A DNA stretch of 64,000 nt from Nannobrachium achirus (taxonomy: Eukaryota > Chordata > Actinopteri > Myctophiformes > Myctophidae): NCBI GenBank assembly GCA_963921795.1, contig OY997656.1, forward strand, positions 57,125,222 through 57,189,221, read 5' to 3'. Below the pieces are notes generated by a model. The model saw only the letters and a program-made list of their open reading frames with translations, had not been told where the DNA came from and made no database searches. Below, in pieces: positions 44,778 through 55,300 of this stretch. Within the stretch, counting starts at the first letter, position 1. Every line of letters starts with the position of its first letter. The translations under genes were made by a program, and so were the position numbers.

Positions 44778-45916
44778 ACATCCTGCACATTGTTGTGTGT
44801 GAAGAGGAGGATCCTCCTGAACAGGAGAGGAGCTCCAGCCTGCTCCAGGAGGAACCAGAGCCTCCACACATTAAAGAGGAACAGGAGGAACCAGAGCCTC
44901 CACACATTAACGAGGAACAGGAGGAGCTACTTCAAAGACCAGAGGAGCCTGATGGATTGATGTCGACATTACTAGCAGTGAAAAGTGAAGTTGATGAAGA
45001 CATCTCTTCACACTCCCCTGAAGTTGAAGTTGCACTAGAATCTGACTCTGAAGTCACTGAAGACAGTGATGATGGGGGGGAGACCAGTGGAGGTGTCCAC
45101 ACTGGAGAAAAATCTTTCCAGTGTAAACTGTGTAACAAGAGTTTCAGCTGTTCATTTAAGCTGAAGAGACATCGGCGTATCCACACAGAAGAAAAACCTT
45201 TCCACTGTAAAGATTGTGACAAGAGTTTTAACTGTTCATCTAAGCTGAAGACACACCAGCGTATCCACACTGGAGAAAAACCTTTCAGCTGTGAACATTG
45301 TGACAAGTGTTTCAGTCAGTCATCTAACCTATGGAAACACCACCTAAGGAAACACCAGCGTATCCACACTGCTGGGGAAAAACCTTTCCACTGTAAACAT
45401 TGTGACAAGAGTTTCACTGTGTCAGGTCACCTAAAGTCACACCAGCGTATCCACAATGGAGAAGAACCTTTCAGCTGTGAACATTGTGACAAGAGTTTCA
45501 ATCGCTCAGGTACCCTGAAAAGACACCATCTTATCCACACTGGGGAAAAACCTTTTCACTGTGAACATTGTGACAAGAATTTCCGCCTTTCATTTTCACT
45601 GAAGAGACACAAGTGTTTCCAGACAGGAGAAAAGCCTCTCCATTGTGAACATTTTGACAAGAGTTCCAGTCAGTCTACTCACTTGCAGACACACCAGCGT
45701 ATCCACACTAGAGAAAAACCTTTCAGCTGTGAACATTGTGACAAGAGTTTCAGTTATTCAAGTGCCCTGAAAAGACACCTGCTTGTCCACACTGGCGAAA
45801 AACCTTTCCACTGTAAACATTGTGACATGAGTTTCAGTCAGTCAACTCACCTGAGGACACACCACCTAAGGAAACACCAGCGTATCCACAAAAGGGAAAA
45901 CTCTTCACAATGTTAA
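44778..45916 (+). CDS. ZNF-C last exon: 9-finger C2H2 protein
   Basis: Phase-1 acceptor as in the paralogues. Order: ILHIVVCEEEDPPEQER, two acidic units (the second with INEE in place of IKEE), the Ser/Asp-rich spacer (SEVTEDSDDGGETSGG), then nine fingers. Fingers 3 and 9 carry an extra five-residue block (HHLRKHQRIH) from a 15-bp duplication, which changes the spacing of the zinc-binding His. One linker reads TAGEKP instead of TGEKP. Fingers 6 and 7 are decayed (final His to Gln; second Cys to Phe), the same defects as in ZNF-A. It is probably a nuclear DNA-binding protein with altered specificity relative to ZNF-B. Confidence 0.85.
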
Positions 45917-46048
45917 CAGTGTGACAAGAGTTTCAGTCATAAGTGCTTTGTAAAGAGTGCATTCATTTAAAGGGAGACATTTAACAGATGTATGTTGGCA
46001 GGGAGTTGGATAGACAAACAAACAAACATATTATAGTGCTTTATACGG

Positions 46049-46275
46049 CCGGCATCACAAAACGGCCAAAAGACAACCTTCTGTTGAGCAAGAGACACAG
46101 CAACGACAAAAAACCACGTGACCTCCAACCTGCTCCCGGTGAGCAGGTTGGTGCCTTGCATGGTTTCCTCCGCCACCCGTGTATGAATGTGTGCGTGAAT
46201 GGGTGAATGTAATGCACAATCTCTGTAAAGCACTTTGGATAAAAGCGCTATATAAATGCACCATTTACCATTTAT
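46049..46275 (+). mobile_element. SINE with LINE2-type 3' tail
   Basis: Ends in TGTAAAGCACTTTGGATAAA followed by AGCGCTATATAAATGCACCATTTA, the widely shared LINE2-related tail of fish V-SINE-like elements. Absent from the other two 3' flanks. Confidence 0.7.
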
Positions 46276-46727
46276 TGAAAATGAATTGGACCCACCCTAC
46301 TCCCCTCATTCTCAAACGATACGGAGACGATGTCTGTCCATGGCATATGTGTGATGCCGGCCTACTGATCCTGTCAACAGAGGCCTTCCATTACGACTCG
46401 ACTTTTGGAGATATTTTCCTGATCCTTTGTTTTTTTCTTCTTATACAATTCAACCTTACAGAAATTAGGTTTAGGTGTTAATAGTAAATGTTTGTTATTT
46501 CGCTTTCTTTTTTTACCTGGGTATTTCAAAATATCTTGGTGTCATTAATCTATATTGTAACAGAATGTATCATCACACCATTGAAATGAATCGCTGAAAA
46601 CCTCCCAAGATGGCTCCACCTGTCCATTGAACTCCACTGAAAGGTTCCTCAAGCTATAAATGACCCTTTAAAGTTCACACCATATCAGATGTAGGTAGAG
46701 CTATTTTCTTTTCTAGAATGTTAGTTT

Positions 46728-47049
46728 TTGCCAGACCCATGAAATGGGTAGGCCTACATAAGCAAATGTCGGTCTGTCCGGGTTTTCTATATAAAGGGTA
46801 TATATGATGATGACATGATGATGACATGCCTACAAAAGGCATGATGTCATAAATGATGATGACAGACAGGGGGTCTGTCCCTCCCTCTTTTCTCCATATT
46901 TGGTCACAATGATGTCACAAATGATGATGACATGAGGGAGGGACAGACAGCCTATAAAGGGACAGACAGCCTATAAATGTACCATTAAATTTATAGGCCC
47001 AGAGGGTTGGCAGAACCGGGGTCTGGCACAACCAGGTTGACCTGGTCTA
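46728..47049. mobile_element. ~320-bp insertion with short inverted ends
   Basis: Starts GCCAGACCC and contains GGGTCTGGC near its right side. ATGATGATGACATG motifs repeat inside. The other two duplicon copies have the uninterrupted GTTAGTTTTTATATTATG. Confidence 0.6.
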
Positions 47050-47814
47050 GTTATATTATGATTTAATGTGATTTGTACAAGAGTACTCTTTGTACAAGAA
47101 TACATTCCCAATGAATGTCTTCCAAATTAACCCAAATTAACTAAAGGATATAATTTGCATATGTATTCATTATGAATGAAGACGATAGTTGTTACACTTA
47201 ATGGAATGTCTTTGATCCTTATTAAGTTATATTACATAATTATTGTGATGTGATGGCAAATAAAAGCCTAAAGCATTCATACTCACTCATTGATATCACA
47301 CAAACACATGCATCACGATTTATTATTATGCTATTATTATCAGGAAGGTGAACGATAAGCTATGCTGTTTAAAGGGGCCCCACCATGAATTTCACATTTT
47401 TATTCTTTTTCTTGCTTTTTGGTCTTTCCAGTGTCTCTTCCAAAATTGTCTTGAATTGGATTTACTCTACTCATCGTGTTACCATGCTAATCTTTTCTGT
47501 ATTGTTCCAATTTTAGCCCAAAGACAGCGCCCCGTTGCCAACAAAGGGCATTGTGGTATTGCATCTGAAATGGCTTGGAATTAGAGACAGACAGAACATG
47601 AAATTTTAATATCAGATATTGATATTAAAATAACCCTAACCCTGTATGAAACCGTATTATGGACCAATATGTATAAAAAATATATATTTTGAAAAGCAGA
47701 ATTTGTTTTGGAGGCAGGAGTCAGATTACCTTTTAGTATTACCATCACCGGATTACAGTTACAGTTAGTAGCGAGCAGGAGATGCACACACATCCAACAG
47801 TGCTGGATCAAAAA

Positions 47815-48335
47815 ATAACAATAATTACATTGATATTTCTTTATTATGCAATAATTCAACTATATGGCATGTTAATATTTTGAGACATAATTTGTCTTTT
47901 ATTACAAATTTACTACACAATAGTAAATAAATAATTCTACACAAAAATAAATGTATGTTTTAAAATAACTCAATATGGACCCTTCTACTTTTTGCCATAA
48001 TCATGTAGCTCTACAACAGATGCACAGCCATGACAGCAATGGTTAAAAAAAGAAAAAAAAGTATATATAATTAAGAATTCGGCTATTCCGTATTCGGTTT
48101 TCGGCCAAGTGTTTCCTATTTTCGGTATTCGGTTTCGGCCAAGAATTTTCTTGGCCGAAACTGCTTGTAGAACTGCTATTTTCAAACATGTTGTACTTTT
48201 GCTTTTGGTACTTTAAGTACATTTTGATGCAAATACTTTTGTACTTTTAGTCAAGTACATTTTGAATTACAGATGTTTACTTGTAACAGAATAGTTCTAC
48301 ATTGCAGTATTGATACTTTTACTTAAGTAATGGGA
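47815..48335. other. Repeat-derived spacer, no gene
   Basis: Contains CTATTTTCGGTATTCGGTTTC-type motifs at 48080-48165 and an inverted ACTTAAGTA/GTACTTTTG hAT-like segment with a decayed hairpin arm (48168-48190). Confidence 0.5.
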
Positions 48336-48809
48336 TTTTAATGAGACCCCTGGCTGGCCTTTCTGTCTGTCTGTCCCAACCCATCAACGGCCCTTTAAAA
48401 CTCCACTTACAACGTTCATCCTGGGGTTTAACTGGACAGCTGGACAGCAGCTGTCTCCGAACCACCGCTAAGGATGACCTTCACCTGTCCTTCAGGTAAG
48501 TTAGAGGTATGGACCCGGGTTATTCAAGGTCTTTTTTTTTTTTTTTTCAGGTCAAGGACCCTTTAACTGAAAGATGAAACAAGGACCCCTTAGCTGAGAG
48601 AGAGATGAAGCAGGTATAAAACCTTTCATAGATTTCAGTCGTAGACTTTTTTTTTTTTTTTTTTTTGGACAGCGCTGCAATAAGTGTTAAAATAGCAGAT
48701 CTACAAGCCTCTTGGAAAACCCTTGAGGACCCCTTAAGGGGGTCCCCCGCCGGGCCCCACTTTTGAGAACCACTGGACTGGAGAGCAAAGGGATCTACTT
48801 AGTCTACTC
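48336..48809. other. Unassigned, partly hAT-derived
   Basis: 48336-48500 is not obviously repetitive and contains an ATG (48476) with a good donor-like CAG|GTAAGT at 48496-48501; this is too little to call an exon. 48530-48776 ends in TTTGAGAACCACTG, a hAT-type terminus, and includes a half hairpin (48688-48708). Confidence 0.35.
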
Positions 48810-49359
48810 CAGGGGTTACCAAACCTTTTTGTCTCAGGGCACCCCATAAATATTTGTTTTAATCCGAGGCACCCCAACATTATAATTTTCACTCCCAGCA
48901 CCTTATATGTATAGCATATCGTCGTTGTCGGGTGGAAACGTTGTATGTCCAAAACTGTTTGTTTTGTATTTATCATCCATAAAATGTACTAAACTAGTGA
49001 AAACGGCAGATCTACAAGCACACGTTGTGTGCTTGTAGATCGGTTGTTTTCACTAGTTTTGTGCGACAGTCTTTATGATGAAGCAGGGCTTTGCTTTACC
49101 AAAAGACGTACACATTTGAAACTTGGAGATACGAGGTTTCTGCCCGACAGTGACGATATTTTAGTGATTATGTTGCGAGGAAAACGTTGAGAAAATAGCC
49201 ATTTTGGTTGGAATTGACTGAAAATAACGTTGTACTTCAAGTTTAAAATGATACTAAATATTTTTTTCAAGTGTAAAAAATAGATTCCAAATATTATCAA
49301 ATGATCTCGTGGCACCCCTGGACTGCCATCACGTCCGTCACCCACTTTGAAAAGCCCTG
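48810..49359. mobile_element. 550-bp hAT-like element with central hairpin
   Basis: Ends CAGGGGTTACCAAAC and TTTGAAAAGCCCTG. Its centre is a perfect hairpin, ACTAGTGAAAACGGCAGATC...GTTTTCACTAGT (48992-49060). Related copies at 50870-51220 (partial) and 54734-55300 (inverted). Confidence 0.7.
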
Positions 49360-49366
49360 GTCCATA

Positions 49367-50583
49367 GTGGCGTCAGTTCAGCAAAAGCTAGGGTATGGCA
49401 AAGATGGGAGTCCTCATGGAAAAGAGGCATTACATTTTGGATAACACGGTTCTATTGTGAAAATAGCAGATCTACCTGCTCACAGCGCCTCGCCCTGCGA
49501 GGCGTTGTGAGCATGTAGATCGGCTATTTTCACAATGTCTGAAAAAAAAAAGACTTACACAGGTTTCTACGTTTTTTTGGGCTGGAAATGGCAGCCTCGA
49601 ATGTTTTTTCAAGTGCAGCTAAACTTAGCATGTTAGTATACGTGCCACAAGTAAACAATAATGCATTGCACCTGTGCAGCTGACCTGCGGAACCTGGGAA
49701 TATACCATTCTGTCAAGATGGGGAGAATATAATTTTCTACCACTTTTTCGAGTCACGTGTTCAAATACTGGATTCTGATTGGCTAAATTCCGGAGGTTAT
49801 GAGAGGACCACTGCCGCAAAGTTGTGTGTCCGAGATCAATGCGCCTCAGTGTACATCCGGGGACTTTCCCCCAACCAACAAATGAAGGTCGCAGCGGTCC
49901 TATGTTTACTAACGTGCGTACTATCGTCGCCGATTTATTTGGATCCAATGCAATCCGCCAACTTTAAAGCCCCTTTTCTCTGAACCTATGCCTTTCTGGA
50001 AGCGAACAGCCTCTATTTACGGCCGGAACGGTCCTTCTAACTGACGTTAGCTTAGCTGTATGCTAGACATCTTTCTCTGCATGGAGTTGGCGTCATCTGG
50101 TGGTGAGTAGAAGATGTTGTTTGTGGAACTATTTGCTGTCGTCGCGGAAGTTTTATAGGCAATAATGATTGTAACTTAAGATCCTTGCAAGTTACAACTA
50201 TGTGTTTTCTTTCATGTATACGGGAAAAAGTGGTAGAAAAGCTATTTACCACTCGGGGTCGGACATTATGCTCTCATAATGTCCTGAGTGCGGGTGTTAT
50301 CGGACTCGGCTGCGCCTCGTCCGATAACACCCGCACTCAGGACATTATGAGAGCATAATGTCCTCTCACTCGGGGTAAATTGCTTACATAATACCTTGTT
50401 AAAGTGACCATTTTGTGACATTTTGCATTTGCAGTTATTTTACTGTAATTTACCAACATAATAACCAGCGCAGATAGACAAAGGGACATTCGTGGATTTA
50501 TATTTAAAAGTAACTTTTATTTTCCCCCCTGGACCCAGGGTATGGCAGCTGCATACCCCTGCCATACCCAGTTGGCGCCCCTG
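49367..50583. mobile_element. hAT-like element (GTGGCGTCAG family), copy 1
   Basis: Ends AGTGGCGTCAGTTCAGC and CCATACCCAGTTGGCGCCCCTG. It contains the GATCTACCTGC hairpin (49455-49536) and a 146-bp palindrome (50245-50390). Two better defined copies are at 53899-54562 and 55760-56257. Confidence 0.7.
50245..50390. repeat. Palindromic insertion
   Basis: The arms TCGGACATTATGCTCTCATA and inverse fold perfectly. The loop ACTCGGCTGCGCCTCGT equals that of 40111-40259. Confidence 0.8.
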
Positions 50584-50704
50584 ACACGGCAGAGGGCCGG
50601 TCAGAGATTTATGAGGCGCTCCGCTCGCTGGTCTGAACTGAACTGCAACATCAGTGCTTTCTGTTTAGACTGCTGCTGCACACGGTAACTTTACCCCATC
50701 CTAC

Positions 50705-50751
50705 ATGCACACCACGCACACGCATGCACGCACACACACACACACACACAC

Positions 50752-50799
<48 letters not shown>
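50705..50799. repeat. (CA)n microsatellite
   Basis: CA runs interrupted by CG and CC steps. Confidence 0.95.
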
Positions 50800-50801
<2 letters not shown>

Positions 50802-50869
50802 GACGTGCAGAGACTTTTAGAGGGGCAGACAGTGGGCCGAGATTTCTAAAAGGCAGTGGTGTAAAACAG

Positions 50870-51220
50870 GGGTTCCCAAACTTTCTTTGTCTCAGGGCAC
50901 CCCATAAATATATTTTTTTTAATCCGAGGCACCCCTACATTATAATTTTCACTCCCAGCACCTTATATTTATAGCTTATCGTCGTTGTCGGGTGGAAACC
51001 TTGTATGTCCAAAACCGTTCGTTTTGTATTCATCACCTATAAAATGTACTAAACTAGTGAGAACAGCAGATTGCGAGGTTTCTGCCCGACAGTGATGATA
51101 TTTTAGTGATTATTTTGCGAGGAAAACGTTGAGATAATAGCCATTTTGGTTAGAACTGACTGAAAATAACTTTGTAGTTATTATACTAAATATTTTTTCA
51201 AGTGCTGCGTTTATTTCATT
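50870..51220. mobile_element. Partial hAT-like copy
   Basis: Matches 48815-49275 (GGGCACCCCATAAATA, TTTCTGCCCGACAGTG); the hairpin is reduced to 51051-51079. Confidence 0.65.
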
Positions 51221-51319
51221 TATTTCAATCTAATAAGCGGTCTAGAGAGGGGCCCTTTTACTGAAGGGTAAAAGGGCAGGGGCTCAAGCCCCCTTTGATG
51301 TCTCTGTGTGCACGTGCCT

Positions 51320-51320
51320 G

Positions 51321-51390
<70 letters not shown>
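51320..51390. repeat. (CA)n microsatellite
   Basis: About 35 CA units. Confidence 0.95.
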
Positions 51391-51393
<3 letters not shown>

Positions 51394-51639
51394 GTCACCT
51401 CATCCTTCAGTCCCAGGCTGGCAGAGGGCTGGGAAGCAGCTCTCTCTCTTCAGCCTGCCTTCAGTGCATGTCTGCTGGGGGGCGTCTAGAGTCACCCCAG
51501 CCTCTTCCTAAACCCGTCCTGGGGATTTAAAGAAGAGCTGCATCTAACTGGCTTATATCTTCCTATTTATTACAATCTTGGTTCTTTCTAAAGCTGTTCT
51601 TTTTTTTATTTTTATTTTATTGCAGTGGAGTTTTCCCAG

Positions 51640-52065
51640 CTCTTCAGATGTTCGGTGCGTACCTTGACCAGTACGTGCTTGTGAGCGACAACCACAAAAC
51701 GAACAGAACCCGCTGAATCGGAGAGGACGCCCCAAAGCGAAGACTCCGTCTTCATCAAAGACGGAGTGCCCGTGGAATTATCTTGTCTTCTTAAGTCTGC
51801 GGTCCTGCGCTGCGTTGCTGTGTTGTATCTGGTGATTCAATGTTTGGGATGGGGACGCGATGTTGATGACGTCACGCGCACCTGGCTTAAGGGGGGTTAA
51901 CAGGTCGTTCCTTTGTCCAATCCTACACTGCAGCATATAGTAAACGCTGTCGAGGTGTGAACTGAAAGGTCTGCACGCGTGAGCGGACCAATACAACGCC
52001 GGTCCCACAACCAGTTTTTTGGAGTTAAGCGTACGTCTTTGAAAACTCACTTGTAGTTTTTCACG
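51640..52065 (+). promoter_or_regulatory. Upstream region of smoothelin-like gene
   Basis: Non-repetitive compared with its surroundings. It leads into a GC- and CpG-rich first exon. No TATA box is obvious. The promoter role is inferred from position. Confidence 0.35.
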
Positions 52066-52365
52066 ATGGATCCGGACAGATTCGCCGGCGGCGCTCGCGG
52101 AGAAGACGAGACAACAACGTCGTCGGCGGTGTCTCGCCTGGAGCGCACGCTGCACGCCGCCGTGCACGAGGTGCACGTGGACGTGAGCGCCTTCAAGCAG
52201 CGCACGGAGCGGCGGCTGGCCGAGGCGTGCCGGCTCTGCGAGCCCTTGGGCCAGGCACTGGAGCGGCTGCAGGAGGAGAACCGGCAGCTCGGGGCGAGGC
52301 TGGAGGCTCTGGAGGCCGTGGTGGAGGGCCTGGTCGCCATGGGGACCACGGCGACGCACAGCAAG
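52066..52365 (+). CDS. smtnl2: Smoothelin-like 2-type protein, exon 1
   Basis: Exactly 100 codons from ATG 52066 (context CACGATGG) to the donor AAG|GTTAGT. The protein is a coiled coil (about residues 20-95): SRLERTLHAAVHEVHVDVSA, RRLAEACRLCEPLGQALERL, QEENRQLGARLEALEAVVEG. This matches my memory of the SMTNL2 N-terminus in order and spacing (LxxAV...ERRxAEAxRLxxPL...N(R/Q)xL). The vertebrate protein is cytoskeleton-associated, with a C-terminal calponin-homology domain, which I do not see downstream. Codon use is strongly GC-rich, unlike the flanks. The antisense 193-codon ORF is a shadow. The gene family is an inference from pattern recall; it could be another smoothelin-like paralogue. 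Confidence 0.6.
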
Positions 52366-52501
52366 GTTAGTAGAGTTCTAAAGAATGTCTTCTAAGTCTT
52401 TCTAAGGTTTCTGAAAAACCTATTTATTCTGTCATCAGTGGCTCTCAAACGTTTACACGTAGCAGGAAAGATTTGAGTTAAAAGAAAGTTTGGTTTATAT
52501 A

Positions 52502-52542
<41 letters not shown>

Positions 52543-53653
52543 TAAATATATTCAAACATTTTTGTGATTTTTCAAAATAAATGGCAGATCTACAAGCAAA
52601 AATAGTGGATCTACAAGCTTGGAGCGTGGCACAGAGCTTGTATATCTGCTATTTTTTTAAAAGCTAATTAGCTTTTCAAAAGTAGTAAAAGTATAAAATA
52701 ATGGTTTAAAACTTTAAAGCGGTTCAAATCTGAAGTGACACAGTCAGATGTGTTCCAGGTCGCCGTGGGGACGCCGGGAACGCAGAGCAAGGTTATTTAA
52801 GTTCACCAAAACAAACAAAATCACGAAAACTAAAATTGGGAAAGCATTTTCATTGACTGAACTAAATAGAAACTATATTTAAAAAAAGTAAATAATGATA
52901 ACTAACTGATACTGTATTGTCTTTTAGGGTAGGCCTATTCACGAATATTGATTTTAGTATATATAGTCGAATATTCGACAGGACTGGCCAAACTGTCAAA
53001 TATTAAGTAAGCAAGAGGCAAACATTGTGAAAATAGCCGAGTGAGCATGTAGATCTGCTATTTTCACAATATTTATCTGCGGAACCGAGTCACATTAAAT
53101 GTAATACCTACAATTCCAAGTGCTTGTCAGGGTGGGGGACCCCAGTTCAAATATGTTTATTTTGGTGGTCACGGCCTAAAAAGGTTTGAGAACCCCTGTA
53201 TAGAACATTAAGAAATTCATCCACCAGGGGCATTGACAACTCTCAAATCTAGCCAAGCTTTATGAACTATATCTTTTTTAAAGAGAAAACAATAAGAAAA
53301 AAAATAAGCGAATATGAATGACTTCGGTGAACAACTTCGAATGGTGACTTTGATATTCGAATATTCGAATATTTGGTGAATTCCCTATTGTCTTTACAAC
53401 AAACTGAAAATTATAGACAAAATGCCCTCAGTTTTTCTCATTGCCACCAGTAACTGAATATATAGATCGAGAGATCTTTTAAATGGTATCTCTGATTTTC
53501 CTTGTGGATAAACTGCACTTGCTGTATATTGTCAGAATGTGGATAAATCGGTATCCGGTGTGCATGCGGTCATAGAGACGCCATGTGTTCATTTATTGTA
53601 AAAAACTAAACTATAATGAATAAAAAACACACACTATTCTAACGTTGACACAG
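52366..53653 (+). other. Intron 1 of smoothelin-like gene
   Basis: Holds a (TA)n run (52496-52541), hairpins of the GATCTACAAGC type (52583-52660, 53024-53072) and CGAATATTCG-type hAT ends (52935-53385). It ends in the acceptor GTTGACACAG (53644-53653). Introns are phase 0 at both ends. Confidence 0.55.
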
Positions 53654-53898
53654 AGCCAGAAGAGGACCACGTCTCCTGAGCAGCCTGAGGAGGACATGAA
53701 GGGAGGAGGCGGCGTGGAGAACGGACACGCTGCGTCCGAGGCGTCCGCAGCATCCGGGGCGTCCGCGGCGTCCGGGGCGTCCGAGGCGTCCGAGGCCCCG
53801 CGCGGCGTCCAGAGCAGTGCTGGTGACCCGACGGGAGGGCCGGACAGCAGCCTGGACGCTCAGGACACCTCCAGGACATCAGCCGGGGGGCCATCAGA

Positions 53899-54562
53899 CA
53901 GTGGCGTCAGTTCAGCAAAAACTAGGGTATGGCAAAGATGGGAGCACTCATGGAAAAGAGGCATTACATTTTGTACGACACGGTTCTATTGTGAAAATAG
54001 CCGATTTTTTTAAAACACATTTTTGGACACTGCTCCTACAAATTTTGCCCTAAAATCACGCAAATCGGTACACACTTGCTCTACACTCATGTCATCAACA
54101 TGTATCTGTCTCATTTAGCGCCACCTTCAGGCTGATTTTTTAAAACACATTTTTGGACACTACTCCTACAGATTTTGCCCTAAAATCACGCAAATCGCTA
54201 CACAGTATGTCTACACTCATGTCATCAAAATGGATCTGTCCCATATAGCGCCACCATCAGGCCGATTTTTTCAAATACATTTTTGGACACTGCTCCTACA
54301 CATTTTGCTCTAAAATCACGCTGCGACCTGACGGTCGCTTATCTCTCGATTAGGGAGTCTTACTGGTGATACCTTGTTAAAGTGACCATGTTGTACAATT
54401 TTGCATTTGTAGTTATTTTACTGTAATTTAACAACATAATAACCAGCAAAGATAGACAAAGTGACATTCATGGATTTATATTTAAAAGTAACTTTTATTT
54501 TCCTCCCCTGGACCCAGGGTATGGCAGCTGCATACCCCTGCCATACCCAATTGACGCCCCTG
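53899..54562. mobile_element. 664-bp hAT element in coding exon (GTGGCGTCAG family), copy 2
   Basis: Ends CAGTGGCGTCAG and TTGACGCCCCTG, with an 8-bp duplication of 7/8 identity (CCATCAGA 53891, CCGTCAGA 54563). The ~130-bp tandem module (54010-54345) sits where copy 1 has its hairpin. Confidence 0.8.
54010..54350. repeat. ~130-bp tandem module inside hAT
   Basis: About 2.6 units of the array seen at 1264-1690, ending in the same CGATTAGGGAGTCTTACTGG (54347-54366). Confidence 0.85.
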
Positions 54563-54733
54563 CCGTCAGAGTCCAGTCTGAGCTCTGGTCCCACGGTGCC
54601 CTCTGGTCCCAGTGTCCTTAGTGGTCCCACCGGTCCCAGTGTCCCCTCGTCAGACGCCAGAACCCCCCCACCCTGGAGGTCAAAGCGTTACGCCCAGGTC
54701 AACGTGAGTAATCCTCCCGTTTCTTTCTACAGC

Positions 54734-55300
54734 AGGGGTTTTCAAGGTGGGTGACGGGGCACCCTGGGGTGCCGCGACGGCAGTCCAGGGGTGCCGCGAG
54801 ATCATTTGATCATATTTGAAATGTATTTAGACACTTGAAAATATATTAAGTCATTTTAAACTAGAAGTACACAGTTATTTTCTGTCAGTTCTAACCAAAA
54901 TGGCTATTTTCTCAACGTTTTCCTCGCAACATAATCACTAAAATATCATCACTGTCGGGCAGAAACCTCGTATCTCCAAGTTTCAAATGTGTACGTCTTT
55001 TGGTAAAGCAAAGCCCTGCTTCATCATACAAGACTGTCGCACAAAACTAGTGAAAACAGCCGATCTACAAGCACATGTACGATGCGAGGCGATCTGCTGT
55101 TTTCACTAGTTTAGTACATTTTATAGATGATAAATACAAAATGAACGGTTTTGGACATACAAGGTTTCCACCCGACAACGACGACGATATGCTATAAATA
55201 TAAGGTGCTGGGAGTGAAAATTATAATGTAATGTAGGGGTGCCTCGGGTTAAAAAGATATTTATGGGGTGTCCTGAGACAAAAAAGTTAGGGAACCCCTG
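54734..55300. mobile_element. 567-bp hAT-like element
   Basis: Inverted relative to the 48810 copy. Ends CAGGGGTTTTCAAGG and AGGGAACCCCTG, flanked by TTCTACAG and ATCTACAG (7 of 8 identical). The central hairpin is at 55047-55111. It lies in the intron just after smoothelin-like exon 2. Confidence 0.75.

Larger units (their letters stand above)
45917..47814 (+). other. 3' flank of ZNF-C (duplicon)
   Basis: Collinear with 3747-6000 and 24687-25900, with two insertions (46049-46275 and 46728-47049). No gene. Confidence 0.75.
53654..54703 (+). pseudogene. Smoothelin-like gene exon 2, split by a hAT element
   Basis: The left part 53654-53898 reads SQKRTTSPEQPEEDMKGGGG, an ENGH motif and Ala/Ser/Glu-rich repeats. 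The right part 54571-54703 reads ESSLSSGPTVPSGPSVLSGP and ends RSKRYAQVN at the donor AAC|GTGAGT. Without the element and one copy of its duplication the two parts are in the same frame (126 codons, phase 0 on both sides, matching exon 1). With the element present the frame meets a stop near 54013. So a coding exon appears to have been hit by a transposon. Confidence 0.6.

Noticed and set aside
51778-52359. 193-codon ORF antisense to the smoothelin-like exon
   Set aside because: GC-rich shadow of a coding exon with recognisable coiled-coil protein on the + strand.
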